DNA of 60,000 bases from Membranipora membranacea (taxonomy: Eukaryota > Bryozoa > Gymnolaemata > Cheilostomatida > Membraniporidae). Each line of letters starts with the position of its first letter. The first letter of the stretch is position 1. Shown one piece after another: positions 1-11,054 of the stretch. The translations under genes were made by a program, and so were the position numbers. The stretch is taken from the NCBI GenBank assembly GCA_914767715.1, contig OU612069.1, positions 8,434,001 through 8,494,000 of the forward strand. Direction: 5' to 3'. The notes beneath the pieces are model-generated. The model made no database searches. It worked only from the letters and a program-made list of their open reading frames with translations, and was not told the DNA's origin.

Positions 1-335
1 TTTCGCTCGGATCAAAAAATAGATTTCGTTCCAACCTACCTCAAAAGGAGAAGCAACTCCTGCTCGTCTCAAATCTGAAATCCGTTTTGTTTTGCGGGTC
101 TCCCTTCTCCGTCAGCACCAACTTTAACGACGCCCTCTTTCGCACTAAAAAAACATGCCAAACGGCAGCTGTAAAAAGTTCAAAGTCTATCACAATCATA
201 TGAAACTCTGACCAGTTCAAGCCCTCAAACACCTTATTCAAAATCCAGAATATGGAGATTCTCAGATAACCTGGCTGCTAATTAAGCTGACTTGAAATTT
301 ACAAAAATATACCAAGGGAGGGTATCACGCTTTTT
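1..335 (+). repeat. Representative class B unit (first unit in the window)
   Basis: Class B differs from class A at two linked sites. Position 136 is T (CCCTCTTTCGC) and position 170 is T (GGCAGCTG, which creates the palindrome CAGCTG). I count 75 units with T at position 136 across the window. This copy also has a private base in the A run near 178 (AAAAAGTT instead of AAAAAATT). It begins three bases from the end of the T8 run, so the window starts inside a unit. Confidence 0.9.
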
Positions 336-3014
336 TTTCGCTCGAATCAAAAAATAGATTTCGTTCCAACCTACCTCAAAAGGAGAAGCAACTCCTGCTC
401 GTCTCAAATCTGAAATCCGTTTTGTTTTGCGGGTCTCCCTTCTCCGTCAGCACCAACTTTAACGACACCCACTTTCGCACTAAAAAAACATGCCAAACGG
501 CAGCAGTAAAAAATTCAAAGTCTATCACAATCATATGAAACTCTGACCAGTTCAAGCCCTCAAACACCTTATTCAAAATCCAGAATATGGAGATTCTCAG
601 ATAACCTGGCTGCTAATTAAGCTGACTTGAAATTTACAAAAATATACCAAGGGAGGGTATCACGCTTTTTTTTCGCTCGGATCAAAAAATAGATTTCGTT
701 CCAACCTACCTCAAAAGGAGAAGCAACTCCTGCTCGTCTCAAATCTGAAAACCGTTTTGTTTTGCGGGTCTCCCTTCTCCGTCAGCACCAACTTTAACGA
801 CGCCCACTTTCGCACTAAAAAACATGCCAAACGGCAGCAGTAAAAAATTCAAAGTCTATCACAATCATATGAAACTCTGACCAGTTCAAGCCCTCAAACA
901 CCTTATTCAAAATCCAGAATATGGAGATTCTCAGATAACCTGGCTGCTAATTAAGCTGACTTGAAATTTACAAAAATATACCAAGGGAGGGTATCACGCT
1001 TTTTTTTCGCTCGGATCAAAAAATAGATTTCGTTCCAACCTACCTCAAAAGGAGAAGCAACTCCTGCTCGTCTCAAATCTGAAATCCGTTTTGTTTTGCG
1101 GGTCTCCCTTCTCCATCAGCACCAACTTTAACGACGCCCTCTTTCGCACTAAAAAAACATGCCAAACGGCAGCAGTAAAAAATTCAAAGTCTATCACAAT
1201 CATATGAAACTCTGACCAGTTCAAGCCCTCAAACACCTTATTCAAAATCCAGAATATGGAGATTCTCAGATAACCTGGCTGCTAATTAAGCTGACTTGAA
1301 ATTTACAAAAATATACCAAGGGAGGGTATCACGCTTTTTTTTCGCTCGGATCAAAAAATAGATTTCGTTCCAACCTACCTCAAAAGGAGAAGCAACTCCT
1401 GCTCGTCTCAAATCTGAAATCTGTTTTGTTTTGCGGGTCTCCCTTCTCCGTCAGCACCAACTTTAACGACGCCCACTTTCGCACTAAAAAAACATGCCAA
1501 ACGGCAGCAGTAAAAAATTCAAAGTCTATCACAATCATATGAAACTCTGACCAGTTCAAGCCCTCAAACACCTTATTCAAAATCCAGAATATGGAGATTC
1601 TCAGATAACCTGGCTGCTAATTAAGCTGACTTGAAATTTACAAAAATATACCAAGGGAGGGTATCACGCTTTTTTTTCGCTCGGATCAAAAAATAGATTT
1701 CGTTCCAACCTACCTCAAAAGGAGAAGCAACTCCTGCTCGTCTCAAATCTGAAATCCGTTTTGTTTTGCGGGTCTCCCTTCTCCGTCAGCACCAACTTTA
1801 ACGACGCCCTCTTTCGCACTAAAAAAACATGCCAAACGGCAGCAGTAAAAAATTCAAAGTCTATCACAATCATATGAAACTCTGAACAGTTCAAGCCCTC
1901 AAACACCTTATTCAAAATCCAGAATATGGAGATTCTCAGATAACCTGGCTGCTAATTAAGCTGACTTGAAATTTACAAAAATATACCAAGGGAGGGTATC
2001 ACGCTTTTTTTTCGCTCGGATCAAAAAATAGAGTTCGTTCCAACCTACCTCAAAAGGAGAAGCAACTCCTGCTCGTCTCAAATCTGAAATCCGTTTTGTT
2101 TTGCGGGTCTCCCTTCTCCGTCAGCACCAACTTTAACGACGCCCTCTTTCGCACTAAAAAAACATGCCAAACGGCAGCAGTAAAAAATTCAAAGTCTATC
2201 ACAATCATATGAAACTCTGACCAGTTCAAGCCCTCAAACACCTTATTCAAAATCCAGAATATGGAGATTCTCAGATAACCTGGCTGCTAATTAAGCTGAC
2301 TTGAAATTTACAAAAATATACCAAGGGAGGGTATCACGCTTTTTTTTCGCTCGGATCAAAAAATAGATTTCGTTCCAACCTACCTCAAAAGGAGAAGCAA
2401 CTCCTGCTCGTCTCAAATCTGAAAACCGTTTTGTTTTGCGGGTCTCCCTTCTCCGTCAGCACCAACTTTAACGACGCCCACTTTCGCACTAAAAAAACAT
2501 GCCAAACGGCAGCAGTAAAAACTTCAAAGTCTATCACAATCATATGAAACTCTGACCAGTTCAAGCCCTCAAACACCTTATTCAAAATCCAGAATATGGA
2601 GATTCTCAGATAACCTGGCTGCTAATTAAGCTGACTTGAAATTTACAAAAATATACCAAGGGAGGGTATCACGCTTTTTTTTCGCTCGGATCAAAAAATA
2701 GATTTCGTTCCAACCTACCTCAAAAGGAGAAGCAACTCCTGCTCGTCTCAAATCTGAAATCCGTTTTGTTTTGCGGGTCTCCCTTCTCCGTCAGCACCAA
2801 CTTTAACGACGCCCACTTTCGCACTAAAAAAAGATGCCAAACGGCAGCAGTAAAAAATTCAAAGTCTATCACAATCATATAAAACTCTGACCAGTTCAAG
2901 CCCTCAAACACCTTATTCAAAATCCAGAATATGGAGATTCTCAGATAACCTGGCTGCTAATTAAGCTGACTTGAAATTTACAAAAATATACCAAGGGAGG
3001 GTATCACGCTTTTT
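1..3014 (+). repeat. Left mixed zone, units 1-9
   Basis: Nine units with class order B A A B A B B A A. Three of the B units (1005, 1675, 2010) are hybrids carrying T at site 136 but AGCAG at site 170. The unit at 671 has lost one A from its A7 run (A6 at 817-822). The unit at 2680 carries two private changes, AAAGATGCC near 2833 and CATATAAAA near 2881. The unit at 1675 has CTGAACAG instead of CTGACCAG, a variant I find only in the left 17.5 kb. No gene is visible. Confidence 0.85.
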
Positions 3015-5359
3015 TTTCGCTCGGATCAAAAAATAGATTTCGTTCCAACCTACCTCAAAAGGAGAAGCAACTCCTGCTCGTCTCAAATCTGAAATCCGTT
3101 TTGTTTTGCGGGTCTCCCTTCTCCGTCAGCACCAACTTTAACGACGCCCTCTTTCGCACTAAAAAAACATGCCAAACGGCAGCAGTAAAAAATTCAAAGT
3201 CTATCACAATCATATGAAACTCTGACCAGTTCAAGCCCTCAAACACCTTATTCAAAATCCAGAATATGGAGATTCTCAGATAACCTGGCTGCTAATTAAG
3301 CTGACTTGAAATTTACAAAAATATACCAAGGGAGGGTATCACGCTTTTTTTTCGCTCGGATCAAAAAATAGATTTCGTTCCAACCTACCTCAAAAGGAGA
3401 AGCAACTCCTGCTCGTCTCAAATCTGAAATCCGTTTTGTTTTGCGGTTTTCCCTTCTCCGTCAGCACCAACTTTAACGACGCCCACTTTCGCACTAAAAA
3501 AACATGCCAAACGGCAGCAGTAAAAAATTCAAAGTCTATCACAATCATATGAAACTCTGACCAGTTCAAGCCCTCAAACACCTTATTCAAAATCCAGAAT
3601 ATGGAGATTCTCAGATAACCTGGCTGCTAATTAAGCTGACTTGAAATTTACAAAAATATACCAAGGGAGGGTATCACGCTTTTTTTTCGCTCGGATCAAA
3701 AAATAGATTTCGTTCCAACCTACCTCAAAAGGAGAAGCAACTCCTGCTCGTCTCAAATCTGAAATCCGTTTTGTTTTGCGGGTCTCCCTTCTCCGTCAGC
3801 ACCAACTTTAACGACGCCAACTTTCGCACTAAAAAAACATGCCAAACGGCAGCTGTAAAAAATTCAAAGTCTATCACAATCATATGAAACTCTGACCAGT
3901 TCAAGCCCTCAAACACCTTATTCAAAATCCAGAATATGGAGATTCTCAGATAACCTGGCTGCTAATTAAGCTGACTTGAAATTTACAAAAATATACCAAG
4001 GGAGGGTATCACGCTTTTTTTTCGCTCGGATCAAAAAATAGATTTCGTTCCAACCTACCTCAAAAGGAGAATCAACTCCTGCTCGTCTCAAATCTGAAAT
4101 CCGTTTTGTTTTGCGGGTCTCCCTTCTCCGTCAGCACCAACTTTAACGACGCCCACTTTCGCACTAAAAAAACATGCCAAACGGCAGCAGTAAAAAATTC
4201 AAAGTCTATCACAATCATATGAAACTCTGACCAGTTCAAGCCCTCAAACACCTTATTCAAAATCCAGAATATGGAGATTCTCAGATAACCTGGCTGCTAA
4301 TTAAGCTGACTTGAAATTTACAAAAATATACCAAGGGAGGGTATCACGCTTTTTTTTCGCTCGGATCAAAAAATATATTTCGTTCCAACCTACCTCAAAA
4401 GGAGAAGCAACTCCTGCTCGTCTCAAATCTGAAATCCGTTTTGTTTTGCGGGTCTCCCTTCTCCGTCAGCACCAACTTTAACGACGCCCTCTTTCGCACT
4501 AAAAAAACATGCCAAACGGCAGCTGTAAAAAATTCAAAGTCTATCACAATCATATGAAACTCTGACCAGTTCAAGCCCTCAAACACCTTATACAAAATCC
4601 AGAATATGGAGATTCTCAGATAACCTGGCTGCTAATTAAGCTGACTTGAAATTTACAAAAATATACCAAGGGAGGGTATCACGCTTTTTTTTCGCTCGGA
4701 TCAAAAAATAGATTTCGTTCCAACCTACCTCAAAAGGAGAAGCAACTCCTGCTCGTCTCAAATCTGAAATCCGTTTTGTTTTGCGGGTCTCCCTTCTCCG
4801 TCAGCACCAACTTTAACGACGCCCACTTTCGCACTAAAAAAACATGCCAAACGGCAGCAGTAAAAAATTCAAAGTCTATCACAATCATATGAAACTCTGA
4901 CCAGTTCAAGCCCTCAAACACCTTATTCAAAATCCAGAATATGGAGATTCTCAGATAACCTGGCTGCTAATTAAGCTGACTTGAAATTTACAAAAATATA
5001 CCAAGGGAGGGTATCACGCTTTTTTTTCGCTCGGATCAAAAAATAGATTTCGTTCCAACCTACCTCAAAAGGAGAAGCAACTCCTGCTCGTCTCAAATCT
5101 GAAATCCGTTTTGTTTTGCGGGTCTCCCTTCTCCGTCAGCACCAACTTTAACGACGCCCACTTTCGCACTAAAAAAACATGCCAAACGGCAGCAGTAAAA
5201 AATTCAAAGTCTATCACAATCATATGAAACTCTGACCAGTTCAAGCCCTCAAACACCTTATTCAAAATCCAGAATATGGAGATTCTCAGATAACCTGGCT
5301 GCTAATTAAGCTGACTTGAAATTTACAAAAATATACCAAGGGAGGGTATCACGCTTTTT
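3015..5359 (+). repeat. 7-unit higher-order block, copy 1 (2345 bp)
   Basis: Seven units whose rare variants recur in the same order exactly 2345 bp downstream. Markers: B/AGCAG hybrid at 3015; GCGGTTTTCCC at 3444; GCCAACTTTCGC at 3816; GGAGAATCAACTCC near 4067; TATATTTCG near 4373; TTATACAAAA near 4588. Sharing a string of independently rare variants at fixed spacing indicates a segmental tandem duplication and not parallel mutation. The outer edges are uncertain because flanking units are ordinary class A or B copies. Confidence 0.9.
4691..5025 (+). repeat. Representative class A unit with landmark map
   Basis: This unit matches what I read as the class A consensus. Landmarks by unit position: A6 at 14-19; TTCGTTCCA at 25-33; a 5-bp inverted repeat AGGAG/CTCCT at 46-61; TTTTGTTTT at 85-93; class site 1 at 136 (A in CCCACTTTCGC); A7 at 147-153; class site 2 at 170 (A in GGCAGCAG); A6 at 173-178; palindrome CATATG at 197-202; GTTCAAGCC at 215-223; near-palindrome GAGATTCTC at 255-263; AAATTT at 295-300; GGGAGGG at 316-322; T8 at 331 running 3 bases into the next unit. 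Composition counted one cycle of the repeat at 4681-5015: 136 G+C in 335, with 85 C, 51 G and 12 CpG. I see no convincing internal half-unit duplication. Confidence 0.95.
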
Positions 5360-7704
5360 TTTAGCTCGGATCAAAAAATAGATTTCGTTCCAACCTACCT
5401 CAAAAGGAGAAGCAACTCCTGCTCGTCTCAAATCTGAAATCCGTTTTGTTTTGCGGGTCTCCCTTCTCCGTCAGCACCAACTTTAACGACGCCCTCTTTC
5501 GCACTAAAAAAACATGCCAAACGGCAGCAGTAAAAAATTCAAAGTCTATCACAATCATATGAAACTCTGACCAGTTCAAGCCCTCAAACACCTTATTCAA
5601 AATCCAGAATATGGAGATTCTCAGATAACCTGGCTGCTAATTAAGCTGACTTGAAATTTACAAAAATATACCAAGGGAGGGTATCACGCTTTTTTTTCGC
5701 TCGGATCAAAAAATAGATTTCGTTCCAACCTACCTCAAAAGGAGAAGCAACTCCTGCTCGTCTCAAATCTGAAATCCGTTTTGTTTTGCGGTTTTCCCTT
5801 CTCCGTCAGCACCAACTTTAACGACGCCCACTTTCGCACTAAAAAAACATGCCAAACGGCAGCAGTAAAAAATTCAAAGTCTATCACAATCATATGAAAC
5901 TCTGACCAGTTCAAGCCCTCAAACACCTTATTCAAAATCCAGAATATGGAGATTCTCAGATAACCTGGCTGCTAATTAAGCTGACTTGAAATTTACAAAA
6001 ATATACCAAGGGAGGGTATCACGCTTTTTTTTCGCTCGGATCAAAAAATAGATTTCGTTCCAACCTACCTCAAAAGGAGAAGCAACTCCTGCTCGTCTCA
6101 AATCTGAAATCCGTTTTGTTTTGCGGGTCTCCCTTCTCCGTCAGCACCAACTTTAACGACGCCAACTTTCGCACTAAAAAAACATGCCAAACGGCAGCTG
6201 TAAAAAATTCAAAGTCTATCACAATCATATGAAACTCTGACCAGTTCAAGCCCTCAAACACCTTATTCAAAATCCAGAATATGGAGATTCTCAGATAACC
6301 TGGCTGCTAATTAAGCTGACTTGAAATTTACAAAAATATACCAAGGGAGGGTATCACGCTTTTTTTTCGCTCGGATCAAAAAATAGATTTCTTTCCAACC
6401 TACCTCAAAAGGAGAATCAACTCCTGCTCGTCTCAAATCTGAAATCCGTTTTGTTTTGCGGGTCTCCCTTCTCCGTCAGCACCAACTTTAACGACGCCCA
6501 CTTTCGCACTAAAAAAACATGCCAAACGGCAGCAGTAAAAAATTCAAAGTCTATCACAATCATATGAAACTCTGACCAGTTCAAGCCCTCAAACACCTTA
6601 TTCAAAATCCAGAATATGGAGATTCTCAGATAACCTGGCTGCTAATTAAGCTGACTTGAAATTTACAAAAATATACCAAGGGAGGGTATCACGCTTTTTT
6701 TTCGCTCGGATCAAAAAATATATTTCGTTCCAACCTACCTCAAAAGGAGAAGCAACTCCTGCTCGTCTCAAATCTGAAATCCGTTTTGTTTTGCGGGTCT
6801 CCCTTCTCCGTCAGCACCAACTTTAACGACGCCCTCTTTCGCACTAAAAAAACATGCCAAACGGCAGCTGTAAAAAATTCAAAGTCTATCACAATCATAT
6901 GAAACTCTGACCAGTTCAAGCCCTCAAACACCTTATACAAAATCCAGAATATGGAGATTCTCAGATAACCTGGCTGCTAATTAAGCTGACTTGAAATTTA
7001 CAAAAATATACCAAGGGAGGGTATCACGCTTTTTTTTCGCTCGGATCAAAAAATAGATTTCGTTCCAACCTACCTCAAAAGGAGAAGCAACTCCTGCTCG
7101 TCTCAAATCTGAAATCCGTTTTGTTTTGCGGGTCTCCCTTCTCCGTCAGCACCAACTTTAACGACGCCCACTTTCGCACTAAAAAAACATGCCAAACGGC
7201 AGCAGTAAAAAATTCAAAGTCTATCACAATCATATGAAACTCTGACCAGTTCAAGCCCTCAAACACCTTATTCAAAATCCAGAATATGGAGATTCTCAGA
7301 TAACCTGGCTGCTAATTAAGCTGACTTGAAATTTACAAAAATATACCAAGGGAGGGTATCACGCTTTTTTTTCGTTCGGATCAAAAAATAGATTTCGTTC
7401 CAACCTACCTCAAAAGGAGAAGCAACTCCTGCTCGTCTCAAATCTGAAATCCGTTTTGTTTTGCGGGTCTCCCTTCTCCGTCAGCACCAACTTTAACGAC
7501 GCCCACTTTCGCACTAAAAAAACATGCCAAACGGCAGCTGTAAAAAATTCAAAGTCTATCACAATCATATGAAACTCTGACCAGTTCAAGCCCTCAAACA
7601 CCTTATTCAAAATCCAGAATATGGAGATTCTCAGATAACCTGGCTGCTAATTAAGCTGACTTGAAATTTACAAAAATATACCAAGAAGGGTATCACGCTT
7701 TTTT
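5360..7704 (+). repeat. 7-unit higher-order block, copy 2 (2345 bp)
   Basis: This block repeats the marker series of the preceding block at +2345. Examples are GCGGTTTTCCC at 5789, GCCAACTTTCGC at 6161, GGAGAATCAACTCC near 6412, TATATTTCG near 6718 and TTATACAAAA near 6933. Changes private to this copy are A at 5363 (TTTAGCTCGG), T at 6392 (TTTCTTTCC) and T at 7375 (TTTCGTTCGG). The last unit has AGCTG where its counterpart in copy 1 has AGCAG, so the shared segment probably ends before about 7540. Confidence 0.9.
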
Positions 7705-8039
7705 TTCGCTCGGATCAAAAAATAGATTTCGTTCCAACCTACCTCAAAAGGAGAAGCAACTCCTGCTCGTCTCAAATCTGAAATCCGTTTTGTTTTGCGG
7801 GTCTCCCTTCTCCGTCAGCACCAACTTTAACGACGCCCTCTTTCGCACTAAAAAAAACATGCCAAACGGCAGCTGTAAAAAATTCAAAGTCTATCACAAT
7901 CATATAAAACTCTGACCAGTTCAAGCCCTCAAACACCTTATTCAAAATCCAGAATATGGAGATTCTCAGATAACCTGGCTGCTAATTAAGCTGACTTGAA
8001 ATTTACAAAAATATACCAAGGGAGGGTATCACGCTTTTT
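7705..8039 (+). repeat. Class B unit with compensating one-base indels
   Basis: One base is lost in the GGGAGGG region at about 7686 (CCAAGAAGGG), just before this unit. One A is gained in the A7 run (A8 at 7850-7857), so the 335-bp phase is restored downstream. The copy also has CATATAAAA near 7903. An 84-residue forward open frame here is created by these indels and is not a gene. Confidence 0.85.
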
Positions 8040-11000
8040 TTTCGCTCGGATCAAAAAATAGATTTCGTTCCAACCTACCTCAAAAGGAGAAGCAACTCCT
8101 GCTCGTCTCAAATCTGAAATCCGTTTTGTTTTGCGGGTCTCCCTTCTCCGTCAGCACCAACTTTAACGACGCCCACTTTCGCACTAAAAAAACATGCCAA
8201 ACGGCAGCAGTAAAAAATTCAAAGTCTATCACAATCATATGAAACTCTGCCCAGTTCAAGCCCTCAAACACCTTATTCAAAATCCAGAATATGGAGATTC
8301 TCAGATAACCTGGCTGCTAATTAAGCTGACTTGAAATTTACAAAAATATACCAAGGGAGGGTATCACGCTTTTTTTTCGCTCGGATCAAAAAATAGATTT
8401 CGTTCCAACCTACCTCAAAAGGAGAAGCAACTCCTGCTCGTCTCAAATCTGAAATCCGTTTTGTTTTACGGGTCTCCCTTCTCCGTCAGCACCAACTTTA
8501 ACGACGCCCTCTTTCGCACTAAAAAAACATGCCAAACGGCAGCAGTAAAAAATTCAAAGTCTATCACAATCATATGAAACTCTGACCAGTTCAAGCCCTC
8601 AAACACCTTATTCAAAATCCAGAATATGGAGATTCTCAGATAACCTGGCTGCTAATTAAGCTGACTTGAAATTTACAAAAATATACCAAGGGAGGGTATC
8701 ACGCTTTTTTTTCGCTCGGATCAAAAAATAGATTTCGTTCCAACCTACCTCAAAAGGAGAAGCAACTCCTGCTCGTCTCAAATCTGAAATCCGTTTTGTT
8801 TTGCGGGTCTCCCTTCTCCGTCAGCACCAACTTTAACGACGCCCTCTTTCGCACTAAAAAAACATGCCAAACGGCAGCTGTAAAAAATTCAAAGTCTATC
8901 ACAATCATATGAAACTCTGACCAGTTCAAGCCCTCAAACACCTTATTCAAAATCCAGAATATGGAGATTCTCAGATAACCTGGCTGCTAATTAAGCTGAC
9001 TTGAAATTTACAAAAATATACCAAGGGAGGGTATCACGCTTTTTTTTCGCTCGGATCAAAAAATAGATTTCGTTCCAACCTACCTCAAAAGGAGAAGCAA
9101 CTCCTGCTCGTCTCAAATCTGAAATCCGTTTTGTTTTGCGGGTCTCCCTTCTCCGTCAGCACCAACTTTAACGACGCCCACTTTCGCACTAAAAAAACAT
9201 GCCAAACGGCAGCAGTAAAAAATTCAAAGTCTATCACAATCATATGAAACTCTGACCAGTTCAAGCCCTCAAACACCTTATTCAAAATCCAGAATATGGA
9301 GATTCTCAGATAACCTGGCTGCTAATTAAGCTGACTTGAAATTTACAAAAATATACAAAGGGAGGGTATCACGCTTTTTTTTCGCTCGGATCAAAAAATA
9401 GATTTCGTTCCAACCTACCTCAAAAGGAGAAGCAACTCCTGCTCGTCTCAAATCTGAAATCCGTTTTGTTTTGCGGGTCTCCCTTCTCCGTCAGCACCAA
9501 CTTTAACGACGCCCTCTTTCGCACTAAAAAAACATGCCAAACGGCAGCTGTAAAAAATTCAAAGTCTATCACAATCATATGAAACTCTGAACAGTTCAAG
9601 CCCTCAAACACCTTATTCAAAATCCAGAATATGGAGATTCTCAGATAACCTGGCTGCTAATTAAGCTGACTTGAAATTTACAAAAATATACCAAGGGAGG
9701 GTATCACGCTTTTTTTTCGCTCGGATCAAAAAATAGATTTCGTTCCAACCTACCTCAAAAGGAGAAGCAACTCCTGCTCGTCTCAAATCTGAAATCCGTT
9801 TTGTTTTGCGGGTCTCCCTTCTCCGTCAGCACCAACTTTAACGACGCCCACTTTCGCACTAAAAAAACATGCCAAACGGCAGCAGTAAAAAATTCAAAGT
9901 CTATCACAATCATATGAAACTCTGACCAGTTCAAGCCCTCAAACACCTTATTCAAAATCCAGAATATGGAGATTCTCAGATAACCTGGCTGCTAATTAAG
10001 CTGACTTGAAATTTACAAAAATATACCAAGGGAGGGTATCACGCTTTTTTTTCGCTCGGATCAAAAAATAGATTTCGTTCCAACCTACCTCAAAAGGAGA
10101 AGCAACTCCTGCTCGTCTCAAATCTGAAATCCGTTTTGTTTTGCGGGTCTCCCTTCTCCGTCAGCACCAACTTTAACGACGCCCTCTTTCGCACTAAAAA
10201 AACATGCCAAACGGCAGCTGTAAAAAATTCAAAGTCTATCACAATCATTTGAAACTCTGAACAGTTCAAGCCCTCAAACACCTTATTCAAAATCCAGAAT
10301 ATGGAGATTCTCAGATAACCTGGCTGCTAATTAAGCTGACTTGAAATTTACAAAAATATACCAAGGGAGGGTATCACGCTTTTATTTCGCTCGGATCAAA
10401 AAATAGATTTCGTTCCAACCTACCTCAAAAGGAGAAGCAACTCCTGCTCGTCTCAAATCTGAAATCCGTTTTGTTTTGCGGGTCTCCCTTCTCCGTCAGC
10501 ACCAACTTTAACGACGCCCTCTTTCGCACTAAAAAAACATGCCAAACGGCAGCAGTAAAAAATTCAAAGTCTATCACAATCATATGAAACTTTGACCAGT
10601 TCAAGCCCTCAAACACCTTATTCAAAATCCAGAATATGGAGATTCTCAGATAACCTGGCTGCTAATTAAGCTGACTTGAAATTTACAAAAATATACCAAG
10701 GGAGGGTATCACGCTTTTTTTTCGCTCGGATCAAAAAATAGATTTCGTTCCAACCTACCTCAAAAGGAGAAGCAACTCCTGCTCGTCTCAAATCTGAAAT
10801 CCGTTTTGTTTTGCGGGTCTCCCTTCTCCGTCAGCACCAACTTTAACGACGCCCACTTTCGCACTAAAAAAACATGCCAAACGGCAGCAGTAAAAAATTC
10901 AAAGTCTATCACAATCATATGAAACTCTGACCAGTTCAAGCCCTCAAACACCTTATTCAAAATCCAGAATATGGAGATTCTCAGATAACCTGGCTGCTAA

Positions 11001-11054
11001 TTAAGCTGACTTGAAATTTACAAAAATATACCAAGGGAGGGTATCACGCTTTTT
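8040..11054 (+). repeat. 9-unit higher-order block, copy 1 (3015 bp)
   Basis: Nine units whose rare variants recur exactly 3015 bp downstream. Markers: C at 8250 (CTCTGCCCAG); A at 8468 (TTTTACGGG); A at 9357 (ATACAAAGGG); CTGAACAG near 9590 and 10260; A at 10384 (TTTTATTTCG); T at 10592 (AAACTTTGACC). A private change is T near 10249 (CATTTGAAA). The left edge of the shared segment lies before 8250. The first unit is class A, while its counterpart at 11055 is class B to the left of the CTGCCCAG marker. Confidence 0.93.

Noticed and set aside
25-41. CENP-B box
   Set aside because: TTCGTTCCA matches the TTCGnnnnA half of the box, but the CGGG half is absent (CTAC). TTCGCACTA at about 141 has the same partial match followed by A-rich sequence. 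Neither qualifies.
46-61. AGGAG/CTCCT inverted repeat as a terminator or regulatory hairpin
   Set aside because: The stem is only 5 bp with a 6-base loop and no T run follows it. It is too weak to call.
41-241. A 66-residue reverse-strand open frame present in nearly every unit
   Set aside because: It begins with TTG and the first ATG would leave only about 52 residues. It resembles no protein I know. Its recurrence is explained by near-identity of the units. Missense changes are common and several units break it, for example those at 671, 8375, 11390, 40204 and 42213. Nothing suggests translation.
1-335. The unit as an old dimer of about 167 bp
   Set aside because: Comparing the halves by eye gives only scattered similarity. 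The best short resemblance (GGCAGC and GGCTGC regions) is 109 bp apart and not half a unit. A sensitive self-alignment would settle this.
7661-7915. Forward open frames of 65-84 residues (also near 15749, 16374, 31489, 40290 and 56602)
   Set aside because: They are open only because of local one-base indels or a new start codon in single units. They have no recognisable domain and no conserved counterpart in other units.
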